Shown here: one piece after another, positions 7,813 through 17,296 of the stretch
Position numbering within the stretch: the stretch's first letter is position 1
How the letters are laid out: each line of letters opens with the position of its first letter
Assembly (NCBI GenBank): GCA_015486955.1
Contig: WFQR01000169.1
Location: forward strand, 1-33,158
From: Hippea sp.
Lineage (GTDB): Bacteria; Campylobacterota_A; Desulfurellia; Desulfurellales; Hippeaceae
DNA: 33,158 nt
Direction: 5' to 3'
The notes under the pieces: generated by a model
Databases searched by the model: none
Told to the model about the DNA's origin: nothing
The model's input: only the letters and a program-made list of their open reading frames with translations
Made by a program: the position numbers and the translations under genes

Positions 7813-9396
7813 CTACTGAACGGAGTTGTTGAGTTCGTCTGTTGGAATTTCAGTTATGTAGTAGTAGGGCGTGTTATACATGATGAATGGTATGTAAAGG
7901 TAGGATCCATCGAGTATGGATACCATCTTGGACGGCATAGGCCAGCTTATTATCTGATTGTAAGTTCCCAAGTCTCCATTGATGTTTGGATCGATGTAGA
8001 TCTTAAAAGCCTTTTCTTTGCCGTTTACAGTGTTGATAACAAGCAATTCTTCAAAGTTTGGATAATCCTTGCCAATAATCATGTATATATATTTTCCATC
8101 TGGAGATACTGTGTAGTCATCAATGTACCAGTTCTTAATCATGTAAACAGGATATATGCCTTCTACATTATTTGTTGAGGTATTTATCTTAACCATGAAA
8201 TAGAACTCATTACCCGTAGAGCTGTTGTCTGAGGATGGTATGTATAAATCAGATAATGCAAACACGTATTTGCCATCCAAACTTGTCACTGGTTGATCGA
8301 ATCTAAAATATTTATAAGGCAGATTAGTTGTAGTATTGAAGACATCTATAATGGTGTAATATCTTACTGCTTGGCCTGAAACAGCATCCTCTACTTGGAG
8401 TATAGAAGAATTATCCGTTGAAACCAACTCTGGTACATAAACTTTTCCATTAGTCTCTACTGGAGCATAGGTAAAGTAGTAGTCAGAAGACTGCATGGTA
8501 TAAGGAACGTATCCCGTGTCTATATCAGTATTATTTATGGTGACCTGATTCGGGTTTACATAGACAAAGGTTTTGGCCTTATCTGCATCTTGAGCTAAGA
8601 ATAAAGCTATTTCTGAGCTGTTATCTTTACCTAATAGGTATAAAAAGCCACCATCGTACGGAGCATAAGGATAGCCATAACCAGAAATGGCGGTTTTGTT
8701 TAGAGTATGCTCTGCTGTGTTTATATCGTAAACTGTTGTATCTGTGTCTCCTGGAATAAGAAGTATGATGTGATTTTTGATGTATGTAGAAAAATAAGGA
8801 GGCTGATTTATATTTTCCTCGCTTTCTATTTCTGACATCAAACTACCAAGCCAATCGTTTTCCTTTGTAGGTTGGCTACTGTTCAAATCTATTGTGTATG
8901 CCTTATTACCAATCGTCGCATAAGTTATGTTATTGAATGGATCAAAATAAAGGTAAGCTAATCCGCTTCCCACATTAAGTGCAACATATTTAGCCCCTTT
9001 CGTTTGTGATACTACTATAGTACCATTCCAGCTAAAGCTGTCTTCTGTGCATGTTCCGTAACCATTGTTGAGGCTTACATCATTTAGGTTTGGCTTTTGA
9101 CCATTTAACCAGACACGTACTTGAGGGCTACCACCAGAGCTGGAAGAGTTGTTTGAGCTCGAGCTTGAGTTCGAGTTTGAGCTTGAGCTTGAACCCGAGT
9201 TGTTGTTACTTGGATTAGTGCCCGTGCTTGGAGTAGTGCCAGGGCTTCCACCCCCCTGATTACCAGGAATTACAGTTGGGCCTGAAGTCGATGGGCTGGA
9301 ACTACCGCCTCCACCACCACCGCAGGAGTAAAGCGTAAGTGAAACAAACAAAGCTACCAACAGGACAACCAAGCTCTTCAAGCAGCGTTTCCTCAT
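7813..9396 (-). CDS. Secreted lipoprotein with Gly/Ser/Asn-rich linker and beta-propeller-like C-terminal region
   Basis: Signal peptide and lipobox MRKRCLKSLVVLLVALFVSLTLYSC; GGGGGGSSS...SSSSSNSNSSSSSNNSSSSGG linker; repeated DGKYVFALSD / DGKYIYMIIG blade-like motifs. Confidence 0.75.
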   Translation of the reverse strand: MRKRCLKSLVVLLVALFVSLTLYSCGGGGGGSSSPSTSGPTVIPGNQGGGSPGTTPSTGTNPSNNNSGSSSSSNSNSSSSSNNSSSSGGSPQVRVWLNGQKPNLNDVSLNNGYGTCTEDSFSWNGTIVVSQTKGAKYVALNVGSGLAYLYFDPFNNITYATIGNKAYTIDLNSSQPTKENDWLGSLMSEIESEENINQPPYFSTYIKNHIILLIPGDTDTTVYDINTAEHTLNKTAISGYGYPYAPYDGGFLYLLGKDNSSEIALFLAQDADKAKTFVYVNPNQVTINNTDIDTGYVPYTMQSSDYYFTYAPVETNGKVYVPELVSTDNSSILQVEDAVSGQAVRYYTIIDVFNTTTNLPYKYFRFDQPVTSLDGKYVFALSDLYIPSSDNSSTGNEFYFMVKINTSTNNVEGIYPVYMIKNWYIDDYTVSPDGKYIYMIIGKDYPNFEELLVINTVNGKEKAFKIYIDPNINGDLGTYNQIISWPMPSKMVSILDGSYLYIPFIMYNTPYYYITEIPTDELNNSVQ

Positions 9397-9408
9397 TACA
9401 ACACCTCC

Positions 9409-9873
9409 TTAAAAAAATGTTTCTGTATTGTGTGTTTTTCCTTCTATATACGCAATGAGCACCGTGAAGCCGTACTTGTTAGGCAGGGTAAACCATCTCT
9501 CATCGGAGTTTTGAAGCTTCCTCTTGCTAACCTCAACAAGCACATCAAAGAGGGTTATGTTGTTTCTCTTGAGGATTTTCTCTATCTTCCTGCTGTTTTC
9601 TTCTATTGCTTCCAAAACCATATCTACATTACCGTTATCAATCCCTTGCGGATCGTCAATGTCGTCAACTATAGATTCTACTATTGCTTTAGCTTTAATT
9701 TTATGTAAAATTCTTTGGCAAGCAAGTATATCTTTTCTTGTAGTTCTTTTATCTATGAGCAGGCCTTCAATGGCCTGCTCCAGTATATCAATGTCGTCTG
9801 GGTCACTTGACATGATCACCATAAGATCAGAGAGTGAGTGTATGTCGAACTTTTCACCGTATAGAATGTCCAT
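9409..9873 (-). CDS. Hypothetical protein, 154 aa
   Basis: Co-directional, close spacing with flanking genes. Confidence 0.5.
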   Translation of the reverse strand: MDILYGEKFDIHSLSDLMVIMSSDPDDIDILEQAIEGLLIDKRTTRKDILACQRILHKIKAKAIVESIVDDIDDPQGIDNGNVDMVLEAIEENSRKIEKILKRNNITLFDVLVEVSKRKLQNSDERWFTLPNKYGFTVLIAYIEGKTHNTETFF

Positions 9874-9881
9874 TTTCGACC

Positions 9882-10115
9882 CTACAAAACCACATACCCT
9901 CTCTCTATCAACTTTGTTGTCAGTTCCGCTACCATTTGGTTAATCTCATTTTTAACCCTGCTCGGCGTAAACCCATAAATCTCAAACCCATCCTCAACCA
10001 GTTTCTCAATGGTCTTCGGCTCTACTGCGTTTTCGTTATCCAACGCTATGTCCACCAGATCACCAAAAACCTTTGAGAAAATTTGACCGTAGATTTCCCT
10101 GCTTACTTTTGGCAT
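9882..10115 (-). CDS. Hypothetical 77-aa protein, paralog A
   Basis: SD AGGAGGTGATACATG; gapless 28/77 identity with the neighbouring 77-aa ORF, counted by hand. Confidence 0.7.
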   Translation of the reverse strand: MPKVSREIYGQIFSKVFGDLVDIALDNENAVEPKTIEKLVEDGFEIYGFTPSRVKNEINQMVAELTTKLIERGYVVL

Positions 10116-10125
10116 GTATCACCTC

Positions 10126-10359
10126 CTATAAAACTGTGTATCCTTCTTCCATTAAAACGCTCACAATTTCAGAAACCATTCTCTCTATATCCTCTGAAGC
10201 CTCCTCAATATCCAGTCCTTCGTGCACAAAAGCACTCTCAACTTCCTCAAAAATCGTGTCCAGCTTTACTACCCCACCAGTTAGGTCAATCACTATTGCG
10301 AGGTCGTTCAGGACGTTTGAGAAAATTGCATTGTACAGCTTTTCACTCACTTTAGCCAT
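10126..10359 (-). CDS. Hypothetical 77-aa protein, paralog B
   Basis: MAKVSEKLYNAIFSNV...EEGYTVL aligns end to end with MPKVSREIYGQIFSKV...ERGYVVL. Confidence 0.7.
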   Translation of the reverse strand: MAKVSEKLYNAIFSNVLNDLAIVIDLTGGVVKLDTIFEEVESAFVHEGLDIEEASEDIERMVSEIVSVLMEEGYTVL

Positions 10360-10373
10360 TCGTACCTCCCTCT

Positions 10374-10446
10374 TTATATATAGGGCTGTTTTTTTAACAA
10401 AATTACCGATTTTTCTTATTTGTATGCGGGGTTAGGGAAGTATGTA
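10374..10446 (-). promoter_or_regulatory. Shared upstream module, copy A (upstream of the 77-aa genes)
   Basis: CTATATATA / TTTTTAACAAAATTACCGATTTTT / TTTGTATGCGGGGTTAGGGAAGTATGTA; near copy at 21993-22071. Confidence 0.6.
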
Positions 10447-10456
10447 TTAAAGCCAG

Positions 10457-11386
10457 TTATCCTTCTCTGAGCGGGGTGTTATATGTTATTTCTCTTTTTT
10501 TGGGATTATAGTCTATTCCTATAGAACGTAGCAAAAATATATTTCTCTTTAAACCTTCCGATATTTTGTTAACAAATTTATCATAATCCTCAAATTCGAA
10601 AGCATCTTGTTGGGTTGCAAGTTTTTGTGTGTTTCTGTAGGCTTCCTCAAGCAGGCTATCCACTTTAATTTTGACTGGAAATTTAACGCTAAGTAATAGC
10701 CATCTAACGAGCCACCTTACCTCAAAGTCTCTAATACGAAAGATTTTTTCTATAAAAGGCTTATATAATTCGTAAATTCCTATAGGTAAGACATACTTAA
10801 AGTAATCTCTGTTAAAGAAAAAAACATATTCTTTTTCCTCTTTATCGTAGAAAGAAGAATCAAACATTCCAAACATTATTGTTTTTTTATCTTTTGTATA
10901 GATAAAATTAATCGACATCATTAAGTCAAAGCATTCTTTGATTTCTGATTGAGGATAATTACAGAAACTTGCAAATTTTTCTAAATCTTCCTCAGATAGA
11001 ATTGCACCAGCTTCTTTTGTTTTTTTATCAATAGCTGTATTTTGTAAAATTAAGTCAGTAAGATCGTTGACACAATCTAATGTTATTATAGAATTAACCT
11101 CAAGTTTCTCCTTTGTTCTTTTGTCTTCTCGTAAGCAAATATAACTTACATTAGCAGACACAGACTCATTATCCTGTTTTTCTTCGCCAAAGTCGGGATT
11201 GTTAGTAAAGTCATCCATTATACCACCCTCTATGTCACTTTCCTCATCATTCTCGTCAATTCGGAACATCCCAAAAAGCATAGACATTCTCTCTTGTAGT
11301 GACATTTTGGAGAAAATCTGTTCAATTAATTCTTTTTCTTTTTGCCTTTTTCTTCTTACATCATCAATTGTGATTTCTTTGGACAT
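10457..11386 (-). CDS. Hypothetical protein (~309 aa) directly downstream of CRISPR array 1
   Basis: Likely ATG at 11386 with SD AAGGAGGTGACTTGT; the track start at 11395 is a GTG within the SD. No family recognised. Confidence 0.6.
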   Translation of the reverse strand: MSKEITIDDVRRKRQKEKELIEQIFSKMSLQERMSMLFGMFRIDENDEESDIEGGIMDDFTNNPDFGEEKQDNESVSANVSYICLREDKRTKEKLEVNSIITLDCVNDLTDLILQNTAIDKKTKEAGAILSEEDLEKFASFCNYPQSEIKECFDLMMSINFIYTKDKKTIMFGMFDSSFYDKEEKEYVFFFNRDYFKYVLPIGIYELYKPFIEKIFRIRDFEVRWLVRWLLLSVKFPVKIKVDSLLEEAYRNTQKLATQQDAFEFEDYDKFVNKISEGLKRNIFLLRSIGIDYNPKKREITYNTPLREG

Positions 11387-11417
11387 ACAAGTCACCTCCT
11401 TTGACTTTATTTTTGGT

Positions 11418-12298
11418 TTTTTAACCTCTTATAGTAGGTTTGAAATGACACGTTAAACGGATCTGATCCAACAAACCGCTGGGCCTTTTAATCTCTTATA
11501 GAAACTTTGAAACTCGCCACAGAACCTACAGTGGGCGGTGGAGATAGTGCTTTTAACCTCTCATAGTAGGTTTGAAACCAATCTTAGCAACCTCAACCGC
11601 CCTCTCCTCAAGAAACTTTTAATCTCTCATAGTAGGTTTGAAACGTCATATATCCAATATGTATTCGGAGTTATATATCCCCTTTTAACCTCTCATAGTA
11701 GTTTTAAAACTTTTCGCACCCGTGAGGTCTCGGAGTTGATTTAGGACTTTTAACCTCTCATAGTAGTTTTAAAACACCGCGATACGACTCAGTGGGGGAA
11801 ATGTTCCTTTACTTTTAATCTCACATAGTAGCTCTAAAATGGGTGTTCCTTTTTTCACCCAAATGTTTCGAAACTTCAAACTTTTAATCTCACATAGTAG
11901 CTTTAAAACCACTACGGCGATCACATGAAGGTTGAAGTCAGGGGCACTTTTAATCTCACATAGTAGCTTTAAAACTCCGCATGGGCTTCCGCCTTGATTT
12001 TATCCAGCTTTCTTTTAACCTCATATAGTAGTTTAAAACGCGTAAGCGTCTTTAAGCACGTCGTAAACAAACTTACTTTTAACCTCACATAGTAGTTTTA
12101 AAACCACAGAAAAAGCGAGAGAGGAGCTAAGAGAGATCACTTTTAACCTCACATAGTAGTTTTAAAACAACCTCAGGTAGATGACGAGCCTTAGGCAAAA
12201 CAACCTTTTAACCTCACATAGTAGTTTTAAAACTTTTCTTTATCACGCCCCGCACAGCCTAACCACCCACTTTTAACCTCACATAGTAGTTTTAAAAC
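11418..12298 (-). CRISPR. CRISPR array 1, 14 repeats (29 bp), leader on the right
   Basis: Consensus (+) CTTTTAA[T/C]CTC[T/A]CATAGTAG[T/C]TTTAAAAC, spacers ~34-38 nt. Leftmost repeats degenerate (11418, 11486); rightmost repeats uniform. Confidence 0.97.
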
Positions 12299-12396
12299 CC
12301 ATTTTACCCATTTCCATAATTGCTTTCATTATAACAACTATAGAAATTCTCCTTTCAGAAAATCCCTTAAAAATTCTCGAACTTCCAGTAGTGCAT
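12299..12396 (-). promoter_or_regulatory. CRISPR leader of array 1
   Basis: CCATTTTACCCATTTCCATAATTGCTTTCATTATAACAACTATAGAAATTCTCCTTTCAGAAAATCCCTTAAAAATTCTCGAAC is homologous to sequences right of arrays 2 and 3. Confidence 0.85.
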
Positions 12397-13086
12397 TTAG
12401 CAAACTTCCACTATCAACTCCCCAAAACCGTAGCCGATCCTGTAGCCCACAAATCTTGGAATTAAGTAATTTGAAATTACCCTGCACCTAACGGCTGGGA
12501 AGTGAATGTTTACATCCTCTTTTGGGTAAGGCACATAAAAATACTTAATGTCGCTGACATCCACTTTTAACTGCTTCCACTGAGATTTTGGAACTTCAAT
12601 GCCTAAATAGTGTTTTATTTGGTGAAAGACCGAATCCACAATAAAGTCCTTGAGAAATGCCCTCAGCTTTTCCTCGTTGCCCTCCACATCCTTTTTAATC
12701 TCTTTAGTTTCCTCACTGTTGCTTGCTAAGATGATCGGCGTTCTTGTTTTGTAAACTGCAAATGCTGAGGCTATTTTTGGCATGGCGAAGTTTTCATTTC
12801 TTAAACTGGCATTTATTACCTTCAGCGTCTTTGTCTTTGTTTTTATCTCTTTCTTGTAGGCAGCATTTTTAAGATAGTTCATCATTTCAATGTCATTTGT
12901 GTAGTTAACCACCTCAGCATACCCACTGGTTGTAGGCCATGTGTAAATGAGAACTGGCGGAATGTGTCTGTGCCACAATATTTTTTCTGTGTATTCTTCT
13001 CTCTTGTTAACAGAGGCAAGGAAGTTTCTAATAGTTCTCGGAGTTAAGTCCTCAGCAAAACCGTCTAACTTTAATACCAACTTCAT
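12397..13086 (-). CDS. cas6: Divergent Cas6/Csf5-like crRNA endoribonuclease candidate
   Basis: Between two arrays in a cas locus; ~230 aa; AFAVYKTRTPIIL and C-terminal FVGYRIGYGFGELIVEV resembling a Cas6 glycine-rich loop. SD AAAGGAGGTG. Confidence 0.65.
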   Translation of the reverse strand: MKLVLKLDGFAEDLTPRTIRNFLASVNKREEYTEKILWHRHIPPVLIYTWPTTSGYAEVVNYTNDIEMMNYLKNAAYKKEIKTKTKTLKVINASLRNENFAMPKIASAFAVYKTRTPIILASNSEETKEIKKDVEGNEEKLRAFLKDFIVDSVFHQIKHYLGIEVPKSQWKQLKVDVSDIKYFYVPYPKEDVNIHFPAVRCRVISNYLIPRFVGYRIGYGFGELIVEVC

Positions 13087-13098
13087 AAAACACCTCCT

Positions 13099-14254
13099 TT
13101 TTTAATCTCTTATAGTGGTTTTAAAACTATACTCCGTGCAGGGGGAACATATATCCCATGCGGTTTTTAACCTCTCATAGTGGTTTTAAAAACTTGCAGG
13201 ATCGATTACGCCCAGATAGCGGAAAAGGCTTTTTAACCTCTTATAGTGGTTTTAAAACCTTCGAGTGGCAAAACTCATCGGGACTGCTCTTCCGCCAGCC
13301 ACCTCACTACTTTTAGCCTCTTATAGCAATCTTAGGGAAAGATGACTTACCCTATACCGCCGAAACCGACGGTTTTTTTAATCTTTTATAGAAGGTTTAA
13401 AGTCCTCAATACTCTTGCGTATTGTGTGGGTCTTATAAACTTTTAATCTCTTATAGCAGATTTAAAACGATGAGGCTGATAACGAAAGAGATAACTGGAA
13501 TTTCTTTTAATCTCTCATAGTAGCTTTCAAACGCGTTATTGAGCTTCTAACATCGCTGGCACTCGCCGTTACTTTTAATCTCTCATAGTAGCTTTAAAAC
13601 TCGCGTCTGTCATGGACATGCTAACGTCGGTTGTCCCCTTTTAATCTCACATAGTAGGTTTGAAACTTCCAATCGTCTCTACAAGGCAACACATTACCTT
13701 GCTTTTAATCTCTTATAGTAGTTTTGAAACATGTTTATACCCCTGAGAGCGATTCTGGGCGTTTTTCTTTTAATCTCTCATAGTAGCTTTGAAACGAAAG
13801 AACAAGAAGAAAAACTGAAAGAATACCCTGTCGCTTTTAATCTCTTATAGTAGCTTTAAAACATTGCCCCTGCGAGTGTCGTGTCGGTTTGGGATAGAGC
13901 TTTTAATCTCTCATAGTAGTTTTAAAACGTGGTTGCTTATTCTCGGGCTTGCTCTCGGGGGAACTTCTTTTAATCTCTCATAGTAGTTTTAAAACATATA
14001 CATGAAAGGAGGCTTACACTATGAAGAAGTTCTTTTAATCTCTCATAGTAGTTTTAAAACATGTCTAACCTGTTTTGCCTAACGGCTGGCACAGGCTTTT
14101 AATCTCTCATAGTAGTTTTAAAACTACTCAACTGTTATCCAGATTCTCTGAGAAAAATATCTTTTAATCTCTCATAGTAGTTTTAAAACACAAAAGCAAA
14201 AGCGCGGTTTCTGGTCTCGGCTGTTCTTTTAATCTCTCATAGTAGTTTTAAAAC
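13099..14254 (-). CRISPR. CRISPR array 2, 18 repeats (29 bp), leader on the right
   Basis: Repeats from 13099-13127 to 14226-14254; several degenerate leader-distal copies (e.g. CTTTTAGCCTCTTATAGCAATCTTAGGGA near 13310, TTTTTAATCTTTTATAGAAGGTTTAAAGT near 13375); leader-proximal six copies identical. Confidence 0.97.
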
Positions 14255-14463
14255 CCATTTTTCTTGTCTCCATAATTGCTTTCATTACAACAACTACAAA
14301 GACCCCCCTTCTTAAAAATCCGCTCAAAAATTCTCCAACCCCCAGTCGTGCATTAGCCACTATACTATCGTCCATCGATCCAACGACTATCAACTATCAT
14401 CTATCTTCCCCACCAACCACCCCACTATTAACACCCAGAATGGGCTATGTAAAAGATCGTGCC
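14255..14463 (-). promoter_or_regulatory. CRISPR leader of array 2 plus extended homologous flank
   Basis: CCATAATTGCTTTCATTACAACAACTACA...CCACTATACTATCG...CAACCACCCCACTATTAAC...ATGGGCTATGTAAAAGATCGTGCC, shared with 19870-20083. Confidence 0.85.
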
Positions 14464-14478
14464 TAACCTAAACTGGCA

Positions 14479-15960
14479 CTAATTTAAGTAGAAGTGCAAC
14501 ATTGACCTAACGCCCAAGTCGTATTTCCTGAAGAAGGCATGTAGCCTTTCCATCATTTCTAAGCTTTCTTTCGCTTTGTTTCTTATTGGAAGCAAGCCAG
14601 TGGTTTTGCTTATGGTTCTTGAAGTTAAAAGCGTCTTTGTCGCCTCACGCCCAGTTAGTTTAGCATAGTCCTCAAGCAAAGCTTTCGCCTCAACCAACGC
14701 CTCATCCAACAACTGCTTATCAATGTAAAGCGTATTTGAATCGTCCCTGCAAACAACGGGCATAAGGCTTGATATGGTCGCTTTGCATCCGCCTTTGTAG
14801 AAAATGTGCTGCCTGTTGCTGCTCAATCTCCACCCTACATGGTAAGGCAGCCTGTCCCCTTTTAGAAAATCAGTTATCAGCTCTTTATACTGTCCCCATT
14901 CATCACCGTTATACTTTCTCCACTCATCAGGGTGGCTCGACCTGCTGACTTTCCTTGCCATAGCCCAGCCGTCCTCATAGAACACCGCCATACCAGCTTT
15001 CCTGTAAACTTCGTCTAAAGCCTTTAGCGATTTCACACAGTCAAAGCATATCACGTTGCCTTCCTGTAGTTCTTGAAAGTCTGTAAACTTACTGCTTGCC
15101 ACGTCTTTTATTCGGCTTGCACGGACACCTTTGTTCACGTCTTTGCCACAGAAAACACACCTACCTTGAGTTATGTGTTTCTCTGTTTTTTCCGCAGTTT
15201 TCTTTGGCAGTTCAAAGTGTTTACCCATAAGCATTGAAGGAGTAATTGTCTCTTCAGGAATAACCACGTTTCCCTTTGCTGGTGATTTGTCCTCAAGCTC
15301 AACAAGTGCCGTGTGCGGCATGAAGCAGGGAACAACCCCATGTTTGAGCCAGTAGGGTGGAGTGGGCCTGTAGTAGGCAACCCTGTCCGTTTCTACCTCT
15401 TCTTTCCACTCAAGCACAGATAAAGGTTTAGAGGGAGTGTAGGGGTTGAGGAAGAAGCCCCTATCGTCGGCATCCTCAACCTCAACACCCTTAACAATTC
15501 CCCAACCGTATTTGCCTTTCTTTCCCAAATACTTCACATTGGACACAAGGCTCTTGAGCTTGTCTGGATCGGCGGATATGTAGAAATGCACCTTTGAAAT
15601 GGTGAGGCGTTCATAGTAGTTCAGCAGGTTTTTGTAAGTTCCCGATCCACCTTTTATCTGGTGGTTGTATTCAAACACGCTGTTGCCCATAATTCTTCTA
15701 AACCAGTCATCACTTAAACTCCTCTTTAGTGCATCACCGTAAGGCAAAACCGCCTCGTCGTCATCGACATACCATATTGACCCAGATAAGGTGTTGTTTC
15801 TCTTTTCTATGAAGTCCGTTTCCTTGTCTTTTAATGGATCATGGCTACTGTCGTAAAAACTCCCGTAAATCAGCGAGAGCAGTACTGCATCAATTGTTGT
15901 AAATCTATGCAAAAGCGGTGGCGTGGCAAAGTGAAAGGTTACTTTCAAGGGCCTAATCAT
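14479..15960 (-). CDS. Csf3 (Cas5-like)-Csf1 (Cas8-like, zinc finger) fusion of a type IV-A-like CRISPR-Cas system
   Basis: N-terminal Csf3-like MIRPLKVTFHFATPPLL...YLGKKGKYGWGIVKGVEVED...YRPTPPYWLKHGVVPCFMP; C-terminal Csf1-like zinc finger CVFC(~15148-15159)...CFDC(~15036-15047) and GWRLSSNRQHIFYKGG. Single uninterrupted ORF next to csf2 and dinG. Confidence 0.75.
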   Translation of the reverse strand: MIRPLKVTFHFATPPLLHRFTTIDAVLLSLIYGSFYDSSHDPLKDKETDFIEKRNNTLSGSIWYVDDDEAVLPYGDALKRSLSDDWFRRIMGNSVFEYNHQIKGGSGTYKNLLNYYERLTISKVHFYISADPDKLKSLVSNVKYLGKKGKYGWGIVKGVEVEDADDRGFFLNPYTPSKPLSVLEWKEEVETDRVAYYRPTPPYWLKHGVVPCFMPHTALVELEDKSPAKGNVVIPEETITPSMLMGKHFELPKKTAEKTEKHITQGRCVFCGKDVNKGVRASRIKDVASSKFTDFQELQEGNVICFDCVKSLKALDEVYRKAGMAVFYEDGWAMARKVSRSSHPDEWRKYNGDEWGQYKELITDFLKGDRLPYHVGWRLSSNRQHIFYKGGCKATISSLMPVVCRDDSNTLYIDKQLLDEALVEAKALLEDYAKLTGREATKTLLTSRTISKTTGLLPIRNKAKESLEMMERLHAFFRKYDLGVRSMLHFYLN

Positions 15961-15983
15961 TTTCTACCCCCATGCACTATTTT

Positions 15984-17279
15984 TTATCTCTTCTTGCTTT
16001 TGCTTCCCTTCTCCCCGTCATTGACCTCCAGATACCTCAGCGGTAGGGTAAATGTCTCATAATCCATATTTTCAAGCCATTCATTGAAGGCTTCGACCGC
16101 ATCGCTTTCAAGTTTATCCTGCGGGTTTATGTAAAGATCTGGCAAGCCAAAGATGTTTGCGTCAACGCTCTTGCCTATTAGTAGGTTTATTCCGTTTCTC
16201 GAGACAGACAATTTAACCCTTCCAAATCCTCTTTTTTCAAAAGACCCAAATGCAAACCTGTAAACATTGCCATCAGCATCGACTAACGACTGTTGAGCGA
16301 GCACTCTCAAACTCTCAAGAAGCAAGCCGTATTCAACAAGAGACAAAGGCTCTTTTGTGGATATTTCACCGCTCAAGATTGACCCTGCGGGAATATAATA
16401 AGTGTCAATTATGTTTTGTATGGTTTGTTTCTTTTTGTTGCCACCACCGTTGTCTTGACTGTCATCCGTCTCCGCTTCGGTGTTTGCTGTGGTGCTTTTT
16501 GTTTCCTCTCTTTCTTTCTTATCCTCTCCCACAAACTTTAACCACCTTTTCCTGCTCTCTTCACTAAGGAATAATTTGGCAAATACACTGCCTTTAACGA
16601 TGTCATCCACCACAATCACAACTTCGCTGTTGTAGTATCTGCTTGTGTATGTGTAAAATGGGCTTAATTTATTTTTATTCGCTTCCTCTTTGTTTTTATC
16701 TTTGTCTTTTGTATCCTTCAGATCAGCCCACACTCTCAATGTCTCGTATATCGCTTCCCTGTCTTCAAGGTCTATGACAGGGTTAGACGGCATTAGATCG
16801 GTGATTATCAGCTTTGAAGGAATATACAAGGTCATGCCGTATAAAGAGGCAAAAGGTATCCTGCTTGTCACTTCCTTAATGGCAAGGTATTTTGCATACT
16901 CACCGCTTCCCTGAGGGTCAGAAATCCTCATAACATTTCCACCGCCAACGCTGTATAAGAAAAACAAGGAGAGCACGTCCGCATTTTTTAGTCCGCCTTC
17001 ATTTCCCTTGCTTGCTTCCTCAAGCTTACGCAGGTAACCTTTATCCCAAGCCTTTGAGAAGATTAAGTAAGTGCCTGCACGCCTCAACATACCGCCAAGA
17101 CCGTTCGAAGAAAAAATGGGAATATCAACAAAGACTGTGTTCAAACCTACACTTCTCAAGTCATCAGGAATGTCTCTCAATACCACCGTTCTACTTTTAA
17201 GCTGTGCTTCCCTGTCAACTTGTGCTAAAGGGGTTAGCAACTCAGCCTTAATGTCCAACACTCCTGCAAACTTACTCAT
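15984..17279 (-). CDS. csf2: Csf2 (Cas7-like backbone subunit) of a type IV-A-like system
   Basis: RAMP-like TVFVDIPIFSSNGLGGMLRRAGTYL; YIPAGSILSGEISTKEPLSLVEYGLLLESLRVLAQQSLVDADGNVYRFAFGSFEKRGFGRVKLSV; located between dinG and csf3-csf1. Confidence 0.82.
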   Translation of the reverse strand: MSKFAGVLDIKAELLTPLAQVDREAQLKSRTVVLRDIPDDLRSVGLNTVFVDIPIFSSNGLGGMLRRAGTYLIFSKAWDKGYLRKLEEASKGNEGGLKNADVLSLFFLYSVGGGNVMRISDPQGSGEYAKYLAIKEVTSRIPFASLYGMTLYIPSKLIITDLMPSNPVIDLEDREAIYETLRVWADLKDTKDKDKNKEEANKNKLSPFYTYTSRYYNSEVVIVVDDIVKGSVFAKLFLSEESRKRWLKFVGEDKKEREETKSTTANTEAETDDSQDNGGGNKKKQTIQNIIDTYYIPAGSILSGEISTKEPLSLVEYGLLLESLRVLAQQSLVDADGNVYRFAFGSFEKRGFGRVKLSVSRNGINLLIGKSVDANIFGLPDLYINPQDKLESDAVEAFNEWLENMDYETFTLPLRYLEVNDGEKGSKSKKR

Positions 17280-17296
17280 CTCAAAACCTCCTTTTT

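Noticed and set aside
11199-11744. Plus-strand ORFs of 85 and 68 aa near or in CRISPR array 1
   Set aside because: Their repeated 'LLTSHSRFET' peptides are translations of CRISPR repeats.
14479-15960. Reading the 493-aa ORF as a type III or type I subunit
   Set aside because: Adjacent DinG and Csf2-like genes plus the Csf1-type zinc finger favour type IV; no Cas10, Cas3 or HD motif was found.
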